Shown: piece after piece, positions 13,929-27,839 of the stretch
Position numbering within the stretch: position 1 is the stretch's first letter
How the letters are laid out: the number at the start of each line of letters is the position of its first letter
From: Gymnogyps californianus
Taxonomy: Eukaryota; Chordata; Aves; Accipitriformes; Cathartidae
Direction of reading: 5' to 3'
NCBI RefSeq assembly: GCF_018139145.2
Contig: NC_059475.1
Span: forward strand, 15,093,437 to 15,157,436
DNA: 64,000 nt
The notes under the pieces: generated by a model
What the model saw: only the letters and a program-made list of their open reading frames with translations
Databases searched by the model: none
What the model was told of the DNA's origin: nothing
Made by a program: the position numbers and the translations under genes

Positions 13929-16900
13929 GTGACGGGTAGTAAATGTTTCGTTTTGAACAATTCTGCCAGTCTGTATCTTTAACTGAACTGTACAAACCAT
14001 GGAGGAAACCTGAGTATATTCTTTCCAAAATTCAGTTCTGCAACCTCGAGTAAAATCGCCTCTTATATAAAGCTATCTCATAAAATTTATCTTTGTTTCT
14101 ATACAACAAGCTCAGGTTTAACTGTGTTAAACATGAGAAGCCACCAAGATTAGGGAACTCTTAAAAGGTAGCGTACCATTCCTTTAATATCCCAACACAA
14201 CTCTGACAGCCCTTGGGAACTGATTACAGCACTTCCTTGCCTGAGATCTAAGTCAGGAAGCAACTTTAGAGCAAATTAGCCCTGATTAGTTCAAGAAGCA
14301 ACTTCCAATTTGATTCTCCCTGAAATAATAAAAGCTGGTGGCCTGTTTGATAAGATGGGCAAATCTGCAGTGCTTTGTCCCACAGTCATGTGAATGCTAA
14401 TCTCAGAAGTTGGCTGGACAATCCTCCTTGTTAAAAAGTCATTGATGGTTAGTGTTGTGCACGGAAAATGGAAGCCAAAGCGATATGTGATACAAAAGTA
14501 ATGCCTTGAATGAAAATGATCTGCCTCTTTTGGATAAGGAACACAGCACATTTAGTGAGACTAAGGAAGAGGAAGGGTTCTGTCTTTAAAAACCAAAGCT
14601 GCCTCTACAACAACTAACATTGCAGCTGGAGAAGTAAAGGCATTCAGAGAAAAGGATGGCAGCAGTGCAAGCAAAAAGGCAGCTCACACATTTCTGCTTA
14701 GCTGCGAGGATCACAGGTTTCAAGAGTGGAAGTTAATCCCACCCTACAATGGCGGCTGGATTCCTTGCAAACTTTTCAAGATCAAACTTGACAAGTTGCC
14801 TCTCTGTTGCATGGTTTACTTCAGTTAAGGGGAGAATTAAGTGCCATCTTTTTGAGAGATAGTAAGCATGATCTTTATAATATTTTATCCCTTCCTTAAA
14901 GCTTTTTTTTTAATTACAACCAGCACTAGTATAAAACAGCGTGATAGGCTAAATATGCTCTAATTGCCTAGAGTAATCCAACATCACTATTTAAAACCAT
15001 TGCCCCCCACTTCTTCCACCAATAAAATCTCTGGACCCTATTCTCAACTTGTAGAAATCTTGAGATTTGTATTGAATCTAACAGACTACTCCAATGCATG
15101 TTAGCTGAGAAATCAATCTCTGAATCTACTGAATTGACTTTTTTTTTTCTTTAGTATAGGATGTACAGTACTTTTTGTCCTTGTGATATTACAGCCTCTC
15201 TGAGAACCTACTTCATTCACAGGCAGGTTTAAACTTTTCATAGTTTAAACTTGAATTTCTACCTAAGATTTTTTAACTTCTTGAATAATTGGTATAGCCA
15301 GACTACAACTTTAACCTGTCTATGCAGTCATTAAGTTTTTATTTCCATAGTAAAAATGTGTTTGAAACTTTCTACTCTCATTTAAAAACTAGAGTATAAC
15401 AGAAGAATTTCCCAGGTAATGGCAGTGTATCAAGTAAGAATGTGCATTTTCAGAATGCTCAAAATATGTGTTTATGTGATAGAACATAATGGCCATAACT
15501 GATAGCTGAACAGGTTACATTTTAGGTTGATTCATTTAAAAAAATCTTAGTGGCACTGAAAGCAGTGTTTATGCCCCTGGTACTACTAGTGCAAGTTTTT
15601 AAATACCCTGCATATTATATATTTATCTCATCTGCATTTTAAATACTCTGTGTACAATACATAGCACTATTATTTTTATACCACCATTGGAATTTCATTT
15701 ATTTCAATAACGAGTGTAGGGTTTTGTTGTTCTTTGTAAGAGAAGAAATATAAGAAGTTTTGTTAATTTGAATTTTATTTTGATTAGGTCATTTTGGTGA
15801 CTCTGCAAGAAAGCAAACACCATATTGCATAAAGAAGTAGGGACGACTTCTATGAAAACTTACATACGTGATAGTCAGTGGGATCACTTAAATGCTTAGA
15901 AGCAGCTATGTGCTAAGATTTTTGCAGGTTTGGGCCCAAATCCCCTCCCCAAATCTGCCAATATTGTAATGAACTCGTGCCACGACTGAGCCCTTTTCTG
16001 GTCCCACAAAATGATCTATTTAGAAAAACTGCAGAAGAATTGTACTGAAAAATAAAAAGGTCTCTTTGGTTATAATTGAATGGTCTGGCTGTTTTATTTG
16101 TACTGTTCTGATGAAGCAAAGTGACTGTAAGGCTGGGTTAACTGACCAGTTCAGTTATAAAGGATCTGGCTACTTTGTGTGCGAGTGGTGCCTGGGTCTT
16201 TTGTTCTGAGCTCAGAAATGTAACTGATGAACTCTCAAGGCTTTGAATTAATGCGGCATCAATGCCTAACATTCTCTAAAGTAAAGATAATATGTGAGAG
16301 TGGACCCAAATGCTTAAGTGAGAAGTCCCCTCTAGCATAAATAATCCAAGGGAAGCAACTGTGACTCTGTGTGAGGAGGAATAGCAGTTGAAGAAAGGTG
16401 GGCTCCAACAGACCAAAAGTGATCACGCAGGCACTACATCGTAGCTGGGACACTGAAAATCGCATTGACATAGCTCCCAAATTGAAAATTATTCAGATAC
16501 TACTTTCTGCTCCTGTTAGCAATATAGAATCACTGGAGCTATATCTATACAGGGAGGTATATTATGTTCTAATTTATCTGCCATCTAATTATCTACAGTC
16601 TAATTGAAAAATATTTCCTCTCAGTGAAAGTACATGAGCCACAAAGAAAATGTCTGCCAATGAGATCCCAGGGGAAGTGTTGGCAAATAAACTGTAAAAA
16701 AGATACCATAGACTTGCAAAGTGAGAACATTTCATATGGGAAATACTATGAAAAATATGTAGCCCATTACTGAATTTGTAAATGGATTGTAACTGCTATT
16801 TTCTTTCTTTTCCCCTATCGTTTTTTCCATTTGTCCAATGGTTCAGCATGATTTGGAGATTTAAGTCTACTGCAGTGGCCACAACATTAATGTGAAAATT

Positions 16901-18499
16901 GCAGCCATGATCAGAGAGCGAAACAGAGCATCCTTATTTTTTATTATTTCTTCCTCACTACTTTGAAACTTTAAATGAACTAAACTTAAATTCCATCTAC
17001 TTGGGAAATAAAGAAGGGAGCAACAGAAAAATACTACCAGAATAGTTTCAAACACTAGCTCTCATTTAATTTCTATTAGCTACTCATTGTATTGCCCTTT
17101 TTTTTATCTAGCTCCTTGACTACCTGGAAATACAGAATTCAACTAAAGATGATCTCATGAAGTTAAGAGTATGATAAATAGTAATTAAATCTATTTAAAT
17201 TGTCTGTATTTTAAGAAACTCTCACTAGGAGGGATGAAGAACATCTCTGCTATAGAGAAATAAATAAAACATGTTATGCAAAAGTGAATTTATAGTTCAT
17301 TTGGAATTAGAGATCTACCACCTTTTCAATCCATACAAATGCATAATCTTGTCAATTAAATATTATTGTTAAGGTCTAGTAGTATGTTAAAATCACTTTA
17401 AAGTGCAACTAAGGAAAATTCATGTGTGTTTATTACTCCTTAAGGGTCTATTAGTGGGTATTTTATTCAGATTTGTGTTGTAAAATCTGCATAAACTCAG
17501 CATATTGTTATCCCCATGTGTGCATTTGTTTGGTTAAAGCATAACAGCAAATCTCTATTTCTGCAACTTCTGGAAAAGTCAAGAGAACTAAAACAGTCCT
17601 AATTTTAATCAGATACAAACAGTTATCTCTACAGAAGTGAAGAGTTGACTATTATGCAAATTGTCACAGTTAGTGGTCACCAAGCCATCACAGAAGACTG
17701 AGCAAGTCAATTATTTCAGATATTTCCAAAGACTAGTGAAGATGTATGTTTCTCATTTGCACCTTGTCTTATTCATGCCAAAATAAGAAAAATATTGCAG
17801 CCTAATGATACTTGTTGATATTTTATATACGGAAGCTCCATTACTTCAGCTCAAATCTAAATATAAATTATGTCAGAAATTCCTTATTAGCTTATGTTTT
17901 TATGGTGATATCAAAATGTGCAAGATTTTTGGAGTACATTGAAATTTCCTGTTGATGAAAAAATTTAGAGCAAGAGATGCTTTAAAATTTGCATTTCATA
18001 TTGGTGCTTTCAAGCAGAGTTTTCCCCCCCACATCCTTTCAAGACAGAGTTCTTTTTTTGAATAGTAGCCATCACTAGTTATTAACATGAAACTAATTCC
18101 CTCAATAGAAGGGCTTGCAGTGTACAGGATTAAAAAAATCATCTAACACCACAACACGGATGATTGCTAAAGGAAGGATTGTCTTTCATTTTAAAGAATA
18201 GCTACAGCAGAAGTGGGAACGAAAACAGAAACATCTTTCAACGCCTCTGATCAAAACTCCTTCTGCCCTATAGAGGTAAAAAAGGTACAACAAAAGAACA
18301 GCTTGGGGTTCTTCTATTACATTAAACACATACAGAATATACCTGAAATCCAGGGGGTCACTGATGCTAACAGGAGTTCTGCCATTTACTTTGTTATGGG
18401 AAGAATTTCTTCCTGATCAGCACATTGTTTTTAAAGCTTTCTATATTTTCACTGATATTCCAAGATTTGTAACTATATTGTATTGTAACTATATAACCA

Positions 18500-18665
18500 C
18501 TTAGAGCTTTTGAATACTTTACAATTATTAATTAATTCAAGCTCGAAGACCTATTCAGAGGACAGTATTATGCCTACAGTTTACACAAGAGCACACCCAA
18601 AAAGGCCTTGATTTCTTTTTCAGTTGCAGAAGTGACAATGCATAGTGGATAGAAACCAATTCCAT
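18500..18665 (-). repeat. Diverged MIR-like SINE fragment
   Basis: Landmarks in order are ATACTTTACAATTATTAATT, GACAGTATTATGCCTACAGT, TTACACAAGAGCACA and TTGCAGAAGTGACAATGCAT. They resemble the MIR words ctttacaa...ttaatt, ggtattatt...cccattttacag and aagtgg. Old and weak. Confidence 0.45.
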
Positions 18666-19919
18666 TGTAATCTGCTGCTTGTAACCTTTACACCTTACCA
18701 CACAATTGTATAAAGAGCTACCCAAAGTGCAGAGCTATGGCTAATGAGGGACATGCTCTGTTGAAAAATCAGAATGAGGCAGCTTTTGAGCAGGTACACG
18801 CCAGTGCTACATGGTTTAGCCCTCAAACACTTGTATGCTGGCAGGATACAAGGGTGGAGGTGTCACAGGTGTGAAAAGGAGACGCCTTTCCCATCCCACC
18901 CAGTCCTACAGCTGATTTCTTCAGGTATTTACTCCTCTGTGAATTTACTCTTCTTTATTATAGAGACAAGTATTGATATTTTTCCTGAAGCCTAAATGGA
19001 TAATATTCAAGAGACTAGGTCAAAAGAGGTATTCACATCTAGTGAGAATACTCTCGCTTATGTAGATTTTTGAAAGAGATTTAATGTAGAATAGTAACCT
19101 AGATAACTTCCAGAAATCACACGATGTTTATGGAGTGTCTAGATCAAAACGTAAAGGGTTATCAAAGGCAATTTTCTGGGAACTAGTTTAGTGCAGAAAA
19201 CTCCTGTGTCTAGAGATCAAAGTCAAATCAGAATACTGATTGCATGCAAAAATTAATTTGTTCCATCTCTTCCTAGGACTCCTCAGATTTTGACACGATC
19301 TGACCATCTTTACTCAGAAAAGGCTCCAAGAAACTGGTGTGTTTGCACAGTATGACTAAGGTGATTGCCACCACTAGGTATACAGTAATTATTGCAGATT
19401 TGGGAGTAAGCAACAGAGAGTTCCTAAACTTCCAGCGACATACACACAGCCTGCTTCCTTCCTACGCCAACTGTGTTTGGCTCAAATCAGTTATATTGGC
19501 TCCTCAACTTTCTAGAGCATTTATGATTCATCTACAAAAACATTTTGAAAGAACAAAATCATTAAAAAGGTAAAATAAGGCAGAAAACCAGGAAATTCGT
19601 ATTTAAAATGAGCATTAGGTATTTCCTATCCAACTTTGGGTGTTAAAATTCCAGCAACAGCTATACTTTAGACATAAATCCACACCGCTGTGCTGCCTTT
19701 TCTGCAGAGGATCCTGATATTCAAGAAGGAATGCCAATCTTCCCATTTTCTGGCTTTCCCTGATTTGTCAGAACTCCAGTGTTATTTAAAGCGCGCTTTC
19801 AGCTTGCAAATAGATCCTTGCCATGAATCCTATAATCACACTCACGTTAGAGTGACGCTGCTCTCAAAGTTGGGATATTTTCTTCAGTTGCTCATGACAA
19901 TCGGCAGGAGTAAATAGCG

Positions 19920-20170
19920 CAAAGCTGTGCTGCAATTCCCTTTCTCTCTGCCTGCCGAACCTGCAGCGAAGGGCTGGCTCCTCTGCAACCCTAACGTGCT
20001 GGAGTTGGTGTGATGAAATGCACGGGCAAATCTACATAGAATTAAAGGGCAATAACAATGGCCCTTTGTCCAGCTGTGGCTGCTCCCCCCTCTGCAGCCA
20101 GGCCTTATCTGCTCAGGAAATGCCTGCTTTAACTGACAGGTAGGAGATTAAATCTACAGCTGCTGAAACA
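19920..20170. promoter_or_regulatory. Candidate intronic enhancer with inverted SOX motif pair
   Basis: AACAATG (20054-20060) and CTTTGT (20064-20069) form an inverted pair spaced by three bases. This is the arrangement preferred by dimeric SOXE proteins, and SoxD proteins dimerise too. CAGCTG, TTATCT and a richer GC content surround it. No conservation data are available to me. Confidence 0.35.
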
Positions 20171-20455
20171 CAATCTCCGCTCTGTTAGATAGGCTTTCAT
20201 TGAAAAGTACTACAAACACATAATTTGTTTATGTTGTACCAGCAATCTTTGACAAAGCAGACTGTCTAGCTGAGACAAATGCGGTTAAACCCATTTATTG
20301 TATTATTTCTGCTACACAGAACAAGCTCTTAAAATGTAGAAACTAGACAAGGCACAAAGCTCTAGCTGTCTAAAGAAATCAAGAATAGATGACTTCTTGT
20401 TACACTAGGCCCCTTTACACAGCATAGCATGTTCCCTCCTGGAAAACATCCACTG

Positions 20456-20518
20456 TGATTTCTTTCTTTTCTTTTTCTCTCTCCCCCACCATCCCTTTTT
20501 TTTTTTTTTTTTTTTTTT
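20456..20518. repeat. Polypyrimidine tract ending in T23
   Basis: TTTCTTTCTTTTCTTTTTCT-type sequence leads into CTCTCCCCCACCATCCC and then 23 thymines (20496-20518). The minus strand is polypurine. Likely a slippage-prone simple repeat. Confidence 0.85.
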
Positions 20519-21094
20519 GAAGTGGGTGGTTCAATGATGTTTATGTTTCCAGGTTTTAAAGTTTCTTTTGTTTTCTCTAGCATCAATAGATATAAAATAA
20601 CTAAGTCAGTCAAAGGATGCCTTTAGATTTAAGAAACAAGGGAATATTTTTGAGAGACTACTTCTCAAAGAAAGAATAATTTTCCAGTCACACTGTCTGG
20701 TCTTCCTGACTTAATGCATGTTCAAATAGAAGTTTTGCCTGACTAATGAATGCTGGACTGACCCCCCCACTCCTTCTCTCTCTGTTTTTTAATCATCAAT
20801 CACATATTTCTCAAAACATTACTTCATTTTTGTTACACCTTCTGCCTTATTTTAAAATAATATTGCTTGCTGTTTATTTCAAATGAAAGGCACGGGGAAC
20901 TGATGAATTAAGTGTTCATAAATCTGAGTTTTCAGATTGAAAAAGACCTTTTTCATAATGCAAAGGCTTTATAAGAAAAACCTGTCTTTTAGCCCTATTT
21001 GCTTCTGGCCATATATTACTCCTAGTAAACTCCCCTACAAGAACTAAATGGGTACTATACACTGAATATGAGAAGGGCAATGTTCATCTCTCAA

Positions 21095-21260
21095 GAGGAG
21101 AGCCTCAGAAACTCCACTTACTTCCGTGGAGCAGGACACACTCCCAAGAACAGAGTGTGGCCCATACCAATCTCTGCTTTCTATATTTAAGACTCTGTTC
21201 TCTGGCTGATATGCATATGCAACTCCAATTAATGTTACTGGGAGTTGTGTGCACACTCAG
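21095..21260. repeat. Palindromic amniote repeat, two small hairpins
   Basis: CTCCACTTACTTCCGTGGAG (21112-21131 region) is one hairpin. GCAACTCCAATTAATGTTAC followed by TGGGAGTTGTGTGCAC is a second with CAACTCC/GGGAGTTG arms. Both fit the aactcccattga-cttcaatgggagtt repeat type common in turtles and birds. Confidence 0.5.
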
Positions 21261-23104
21261 ATGTGCTTAGTGACCAGCATATTAAAACATCCCTTCACTC
21301 CAATGAAATTTAATAAATGAGTTTTCCCAGTGTTATTACTATAGATGCTCAATAAGGAAGATCTTGTAAATCACAGAATTGTTGCTCTAATGGTTAACCA
21401 TAATTAAAAGGAAAAGAAATAGGAAGAGTAGTCAACATCTTAATGTTTTATCACTCACATTACTTCTATAATCCTCTCACCTCTCCTGGAGCATTCTCTT
21501 AGATACCCTTTTGCAGCATGTTGGTTTCTGTATTATTTTATTTAACCTTGATCACAGCATTCATCTCTGGATTTGAGAGGAAGCTGTACGGAGCTACCAT
21601 ACGAACTGCCACTCAAAATATTCAGTTTGGCATAAAATTAAAAAAAAGTATGCAATAAACTGACTGAATCCATAGGGAATCCCTCAAACAGCATGGATAA
21701 TGAGGGGAATCCATAACAGACATAAACAAACCCAGAAAGATGTCTGGGGCCAACATCATTATGTAAGATATATGCCTAAGATGTATGGGCATACATTTGA
21801 ATGTTCAACTTTAAACTCAGCCTGTATTAGATTGATTGAATCTCAGCATGGGGTTCAGTTAATAAACAAACCTTGCCTTTGGAAAATATTTGGGGCTGAA
21901 ATCATGTATTATAGCCAGGCACCTACTACATGTAGCACTAAGATGCCCTCCTATCTTAAAGCTTTGTTAAAACAGGACGGTAAAGAAAATTAGAAATCCA
22001 TACAGAGGAACAGATACAATTTTCATGTTAAGTAGCACCACTCTAAAGACAGTTGTTATCCACAGACTGTATTTCAGTCTATGCACCAGGGGCATATGAA
22101 TAGAATTCACATTAAAAATTAGAGACCAGTTTGAATCTTTGGGCTTTGATTCACACTTCCCATGTTTTTTAAACATGCTACCCATATTCTCATAAAGGAT
22201 ACAACAATAATGCTAGCAAATCTTTTTGGTAATTATTAATTTCACTGTAGAATAGCTTTTTTGCTATGCTTGGCTTGTTAAAAAAATGCATTTTGCTCAC
22301 CTCAGGGTACACCATTAACCTGCATATTTGCTCTTTTCCTTTTTTCCCAGGTTTTGTTTAAAAATTCTTCTTAAACCTGTATATTAATCACTGCTCAGAG
22401 GGTGAAAGAATTTGCAGGAGCAGCTGAAGTGCTACTTTTTTTCCAAAGTAGGAACTAGTTAGTGCTGACACTTTTTACATACATTGGAATGGGAATGAAA
22501 GAGACATAGAGAAAGGAAAAAAATAAAAACTAAGAGTAAGGATGAGGGCTGACTTGGTGGTACAATCAGAGTCCAACATATCAGTCTAACGTAATAAGAT
22601 CTTGCAAAACTGTGAGCTGCAATGGCATGCCCTACTAACAGCCAGATCCAGAAAGTAAGTTACCCTTGTCATAATTTTGGTCATTTGGTCAGGTAATAAG
22701 AAAACAAGAGAAGGAACTCTGCAAAAATGCCTATCCAAATAGACTTCCAAAATCAGAGAGGACAAAAAGCTTCTTTTGATAGCTCTGTTCAAAGTCTTAC
22801 AACTGTGTTTACCTGTAAGCCACTGTGCTCCATTCTGAAGCTCTGTTTTAGGGTTCAACTATATAAGAAACAACTGCACAGTGTTTCAGTACACATATTT
22901 GCAGCACCTTAGTTCTTCTGCACTATGTCCCCATGTGGACAATGTACACTGAAGATGCCTTTGTGGGAATGTGTTTACTCACTAGGAGGAGATTATTCTT
23001 AAAAAGTATGCACTATGGAAGTTACTGTGTAGTACATGCCATTATAAAGTCACACATCTTAACAAGCAGAAACTTTCCTATTAGACGTTTTCTTAAAGTG
23101 AAAG

Positions 23105-23325
23105 TGAATGTCTCTCTCTCTGTAAATACATAAGTGTATAGATATGCTTATATATTTTATATTATAGAGGAAAGCATATTCTACATATATACACATGTAC
23201 ATATATAATATACAGATCCATGTATATACATGTAGAATACATATTTATATACACATATACATATATTTTGTATAAATATTTTAAATTATACATATATATG
23301 CACACACACAGGTATATATACATAG
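23105..23325. repeat. AT/CA-rich low-complexity microsatellite tract
   Basis: Interleaved TATATA, ACATATATACACATG, GTATATACATG and CACACACA words fill the tract. It generates spurious open frames on both strands (for example 23162-23519) composed of Tyr, Ile and Met. Confidence 0.85.
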
Positions 23326-25186
23326 AATATGCTGTCCTCTTGTCTTCCAAATCCCTCACTTGGGACTTCAGTGTTCTTAGACCCATCTGCCTATACAACT
23401 TGCTTGCTGCACTCCTGGATAGTCACCATTTGAATGACTTTCTTGGACACACAAAACCTGTGTTTCTTAAATGCCTACTCTGGGAAGACCACCTCTATCT
23501 CTGTAAAGACGTACTTTGAGCATGACACATTTAACAGGTTCACTGCTGAGTGAAAAAGTCAGCAAGCCAGCTGCACTAATCATAGTGGTAGACAACTAGA
23601 GTAACAAAAAAAGTAATTTGGAAATCACTCTATCACTCACATCTATTATTGCTGGACTTCTTTCTGCTTCTTCTATTTATCAAATCATTTTTTTCTCCTT
23701 CACTTAATCTTTTCACTCCTCACCTTCAGTCTCCTTGCAAAACTCCTAGCATTCACTCTCACTTAATCTCTTTTGGAGAGTATTTTTTGTGTATACAAGG
23801 TAGCTATCCGGCAGTAAATTCTCCTTTCTAGGCCACTGACACCAAGAAAGTAATGCCCAAAATTTGCCAATAAACTTCCATCATGAGGAAGGAGACCATA
23901 GTGAAGTACATTTGGCTTCCTTGGCTTTAGGAAGGTCATTGTCACAAATATAAGAAAAGCTTAGACATAAAAGTAGCATCATATCAAGGAAATTAGGACA
24001 CCCACAAACATCTATTTTTTAAGACAGACACATGCAGCTGAAACAAATTAAAATCATGCTTTTCTAAAGCTCTCCTAGTGCACTCAAGGGTCTTCAGAGT
24101 AAACAATGCTCCTCCCCAAACTCCCGGTTTTGTTAGCACGTGCTTGTCTCCACTGTCTTTTCAGGTAAACAGGAGTTTTCAGGATGTAATTTTCTCTTTT
24201 AGTTTAGATGCATTTTTCCAAAAGAATTTTTAGGTTTGCTTTTTTTTTTTCCATTGTGAAAGTCGGTCTAACTCCAAAATTGCAACAAAAGAAAATATAA
24301 GAAAATAAGATACCGATATAGGGTCTCTGAGATGTGAGGGTGAATGAGTTGAACAGGATTAATGTGAGATGCACAGACCAACTCATCTGTACGTTTATTT
24401 TGGACCACATCGGTATTGTATTTTTAAGAGAAATGGAGGGCAGAGGTGTGGTATTGTATTTTAAGGAAAACAGAGGAAGAGATGTTGCTTACTATTAGGT
24501 CAGTAGTGTGCCTAAATGAGTTAATGCTTAGACCCTGAAGTCCACATCCATGCTTTTTTAAATAGATCAGAAGTCTATGTGATATTATTACTATCATCTG
24601 ATTTATTTTGTGGCTGAATAGAGTAATACCCATTGCATTTTCAACAGTACGTGCATCCCCGACACCAGTGCCCCAGAGCTGGCTGGTGCATCTGGTACTG
24701 TACTATTTGCAGCTCTGTTACAAACAGCAGAGTGTACATCTAACTCACCTCAGCATTCATATTGTATTTTTTCAGTATACGTCAACCTGATTTCGATCCT
24801 CTCTCCTGGAAGTCTGGACCGTGTTCAAATCATTCATTTGTTTTCCATACTCACTGTCTGACTGGCTTTTGCTGTTACCAGTCACTGCTATAACCTCTGT
24901 GCTATGCATAATAAAAATCTTTCCCATCTGAGTTGTCTGCCATGGTTACTGGAAATCTGCTGTATGTAGCATTCCCAAGAGCAGGAAAGGAAGGTACCTT
25001 TACTGCAATTGGATAAACATCGCCTTTTCTTTAAAAGGAACATCTACCCTCACTGAAACCACATCTAGTGGTGACTGCTGAGCTACCCCCACCTCTCCAA
25101 TCGAATTTATGTTAATTTGCATTTTACTCTTTCTAGTGTTGACATAATAACTGAAGTATATGTTCCTCTTTTCATCCCTTCCATCA

Positions 25187-25204
25187 AAGAAAAAAAAAAA
25201 AAAA
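25187..25204. repeat. A18 homopolymer
   Basis: About eighteen adenines between TCAAAG and CCAGC; no nearby AATAAA. Confidence 0.8.
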
Positions 25205-25311
25205 ACCAGCTCCCTAATATTTCACAAAACTTCACCAGAAAATATAGCTAGGGTAAAAACTATCTGATCACTGCCTACTTATGATGCTTTTTAACTGAGT
25301 TTGCATGTTAA

Positions 25312-25403
25312 TTTATTGCATGCTTTGTTTGTAAATGTGCTTCTGAAATAAATGAAGCATTTACAAATATGATTAATCTACAGATTCAGAAGCATGCAAT
25401 AAA
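25312..25403. repeat. Nested inverted repeats with POU-like words
   Basis: A perfect 13-bp inverted repeat (TTTATTGCATGCT at 25312-25324, AGCATGCAATAAA at 25391-25403) encloses two more: GCTTCTGAA (25339-25347) with TTCAGAAGC (25385-25393), and TTTGTAAATG (25328-25337) with CATTTACAAA (25358-25367). The pairings are partly exclusive, so alternative hairpins are possible. The class is unknown. Confidence 0.6.
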
Positions 25404-25549
25404 GAAACAAATTACTGAGTGGCCTTGTCCTTTCACACAGAAGCTAAAATACAACTTTCAAACATCTAAGACTGCCTAGCTTTATTTTTTCTTTAACTAA
25501 TGTTGTTTCGAAGGGAAGTTTTCAGCAATCAAATTTTCTCTAAGTTCCT

Positions 25550-25626
25550 GATTCCAGTTTCATTTACACCAGTGTAACTCAGAAGAAACTGCAACATATG
25601 TTGTAAACCAACACAAGTGTAAACAC
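25550..25626. repeat. Palindromic amniote repeat
   Basis: TTTACACCAGTG (25563-25574) and CACAAGTGTAAA (25612-25623) form inverted arms matching 10 of 12 bases. The unit resembles the reptile/bird repeat with catttacaccagtgtaa words. Confidence 0.5.
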
Positions 25627-27394
25627 TGTGTAGATGAGGTCAAAATAAGGCTGTTATTGTATGATTTTTAAAGTGCTCATGTAGATGAATATTCTCACCC
25701 TTTAACAGATTTAGGCACATCAGCATGAATACAGAAATGCAACAAGTTGAAAATTCAAAGTACATTTACTAGTGTATTTTATGCCACTCACATTTTCAGC
25801 CAGACCACCCAGAGCAAAGAAAAGAAAAAGCCACAACAAAAAAAGCCCTCTGCATTGTTTGCAATAATATGGAAGGAAATTGAGTGTATATTCTCTTCTT
25901 CCTGTATTTTCCAGCTAGATTAAGCTGTTGTCTTCACAATTGCCTCCCAGCTGCTGTGACTTGTGAAAACAACAGACCCTGCTCTGTTGTCTGCAGAAAG
26001 CCTGGATTGTTATGAGTAACTTTATTGCAGGCACATGAGTGTGTTAAGACTTTAAAACACGCTCAAATGTCATGTGCACACCCAGTGACGGGCAAGAATA
26101 ATTATGAAAAAACAAGAATTCTATGTCTACGAAACAGCGTCAGACAAAATGGGCCATTCATTGTGTTCCTTTGGGAATGCTTGGACTCTCCAGCCAGAAA
26201 ACAAAAAAGGCACTTTTTTCCTGCCGTAGGCTGAATACTTAGCTTTGCCATCTGAGCCCTAAGAAAACATGGGCCCCCTCTCTAACTACTGGCTGGCCCG
26301 CACACAGTAAAAAGTATTAATGCCCCCCTTTTTTCCAGCAGTTCCCTCTGTGTAGGCTGCGGCCAATGTAAAGTCAATGCAAAGACAAAACAGTTTGCCT
26401 AACATTAGTAAAAAAAACATAACTCTTGTACAGTCTGAAAATCCTTCTGACACACAGAGGTTTTATTCTAAGGCATACCCCCTCTATCCTTCGGCAAGTT
26501 ACCGTAGCTACTGTTAATGTTTTTAGCAGGTAATAACCGCTGCCTGCTGCTTGGCTTCAAGCTTTCTAGGAGTCTATAGACAAGCTCAATTGTGTACAAT
26601 TGTTAAAAATTATTATCTAACTGCCTAATTTACTACTGTCCCTTTTCATGATTGGTCTTCCTAATCAGAATCCATCTGCCCCCCAAAAGAATTAATACAA
26701 ATGAAAACATAACATGGCTTAGCTCAACATCAGGTCATTTTAAAATCAGGTTTTTCCTCACAGGTGGACTAACTCCAGTCTCACCTGAACAGTAATAAGT
26801 TACAAGCAAATAAAAAGTTTTTCATGTTATTTTTAATCACAATTTCTATGTCAGAGACCATTCAACTAACATACATTTTTAAGCTAAGGAATCACATTTC
26901 TCTGTATTTTCTTTTGACCTAGCATCTATTTAGCATATTCAGCTAGGTGTCTATACATCTTTAAATGAGGTGACCATATCAATTCACTATTAAATTTGAG
27001 CACTGTTTTACTGACATAGAAACAACTCACCATGACTTGAAAAATCCTTGTATGCTACTCATAAAAAGACAAGAATTACTTTTTATGAATTTGGCCCAAT
27101 GTCTGAATATGGATTTGCAGGTTATTATTTAAGACATCTAGCATGGATTTTACCTTGCTGTGCTCAAAGCAGGCTAGGAAATGTGAAAACAATGGAACCA
27201 TAATTCTCGAAGGGCTCTGGTGCATCTGTGTGTTCATATGGAGCAACAGAAGGAAAAATGAACGATGAATTGTACCTCCAACAATTTTGTGGGTTGCTAT
27301 TTTCTTCACTAAGCCTTCTTACTCTGCTTAGATAACATAAGTAGATTACGTCTACAGCATTAAATGGGTTTTGAAAGGATATGGTGCTTTAATG

Positions 27395-27550
27395 TTAGCT
27401 CCTACCCTTCTGCAGGGCACAAACTGTCCTTTCTTATTTGTACAGTACATAAATAGCACCTAGCATAATAAGACACTGATCCTGACTGGGGTCTCAACCA
27501 ACTGTGCAAATATTAGTACTTGTAATATTATAATAGGAGGTCATTATAGT
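27395..27550 (+). repeat. Ancient amniote interspersed repeat tail
   Basis: The sequence includes GCAGGGCACAAACTGTCC, TTGTACAGTACATAAATAGC, ACCTAGCATAATAAGACACT and GATCCTGACTGGGGTCTC, followed by a TA-rich end with TAATATTATAATA. This matches a widespread turtle/bird/crocodile repeat tail as I remember it (cagggac...tgtacagcgcctagcac...ctgatcc...ggggcctc). The superfamily is uncertain. Confidence 0.6.
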
Positions 27551-27839
27551 TAATACTGGGTCATCCCAAGGTATCCCAGAGGGATACATCAAAGATGAAT
27601 GTGCACAGGTAAATTGTCTGTCCTTTTCTAGGATCTAAAGGAGAAAGGTTTCAGACCACTTCTTGTCACTCCTAATATGAAAGTACAGGGTTACCCTCAA
27701 ACATGTATTTAAATCAGAAACATACAGTACCATGAAATGAACCATCAGGCCATCCATGAATTTGTTTTAACAATCCAACAACATCACCATTTCTCATTCA
27801 TCCACTTAGCTTAATTTTCCTACCATCACTTTCATTGCT

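Noticed and set aside
23162..23519. Open frames on both strands
   Set aside because: They are produced by the AT/CA microsatellite and are full of Tyr/Ile/Met low-complexity sequence.
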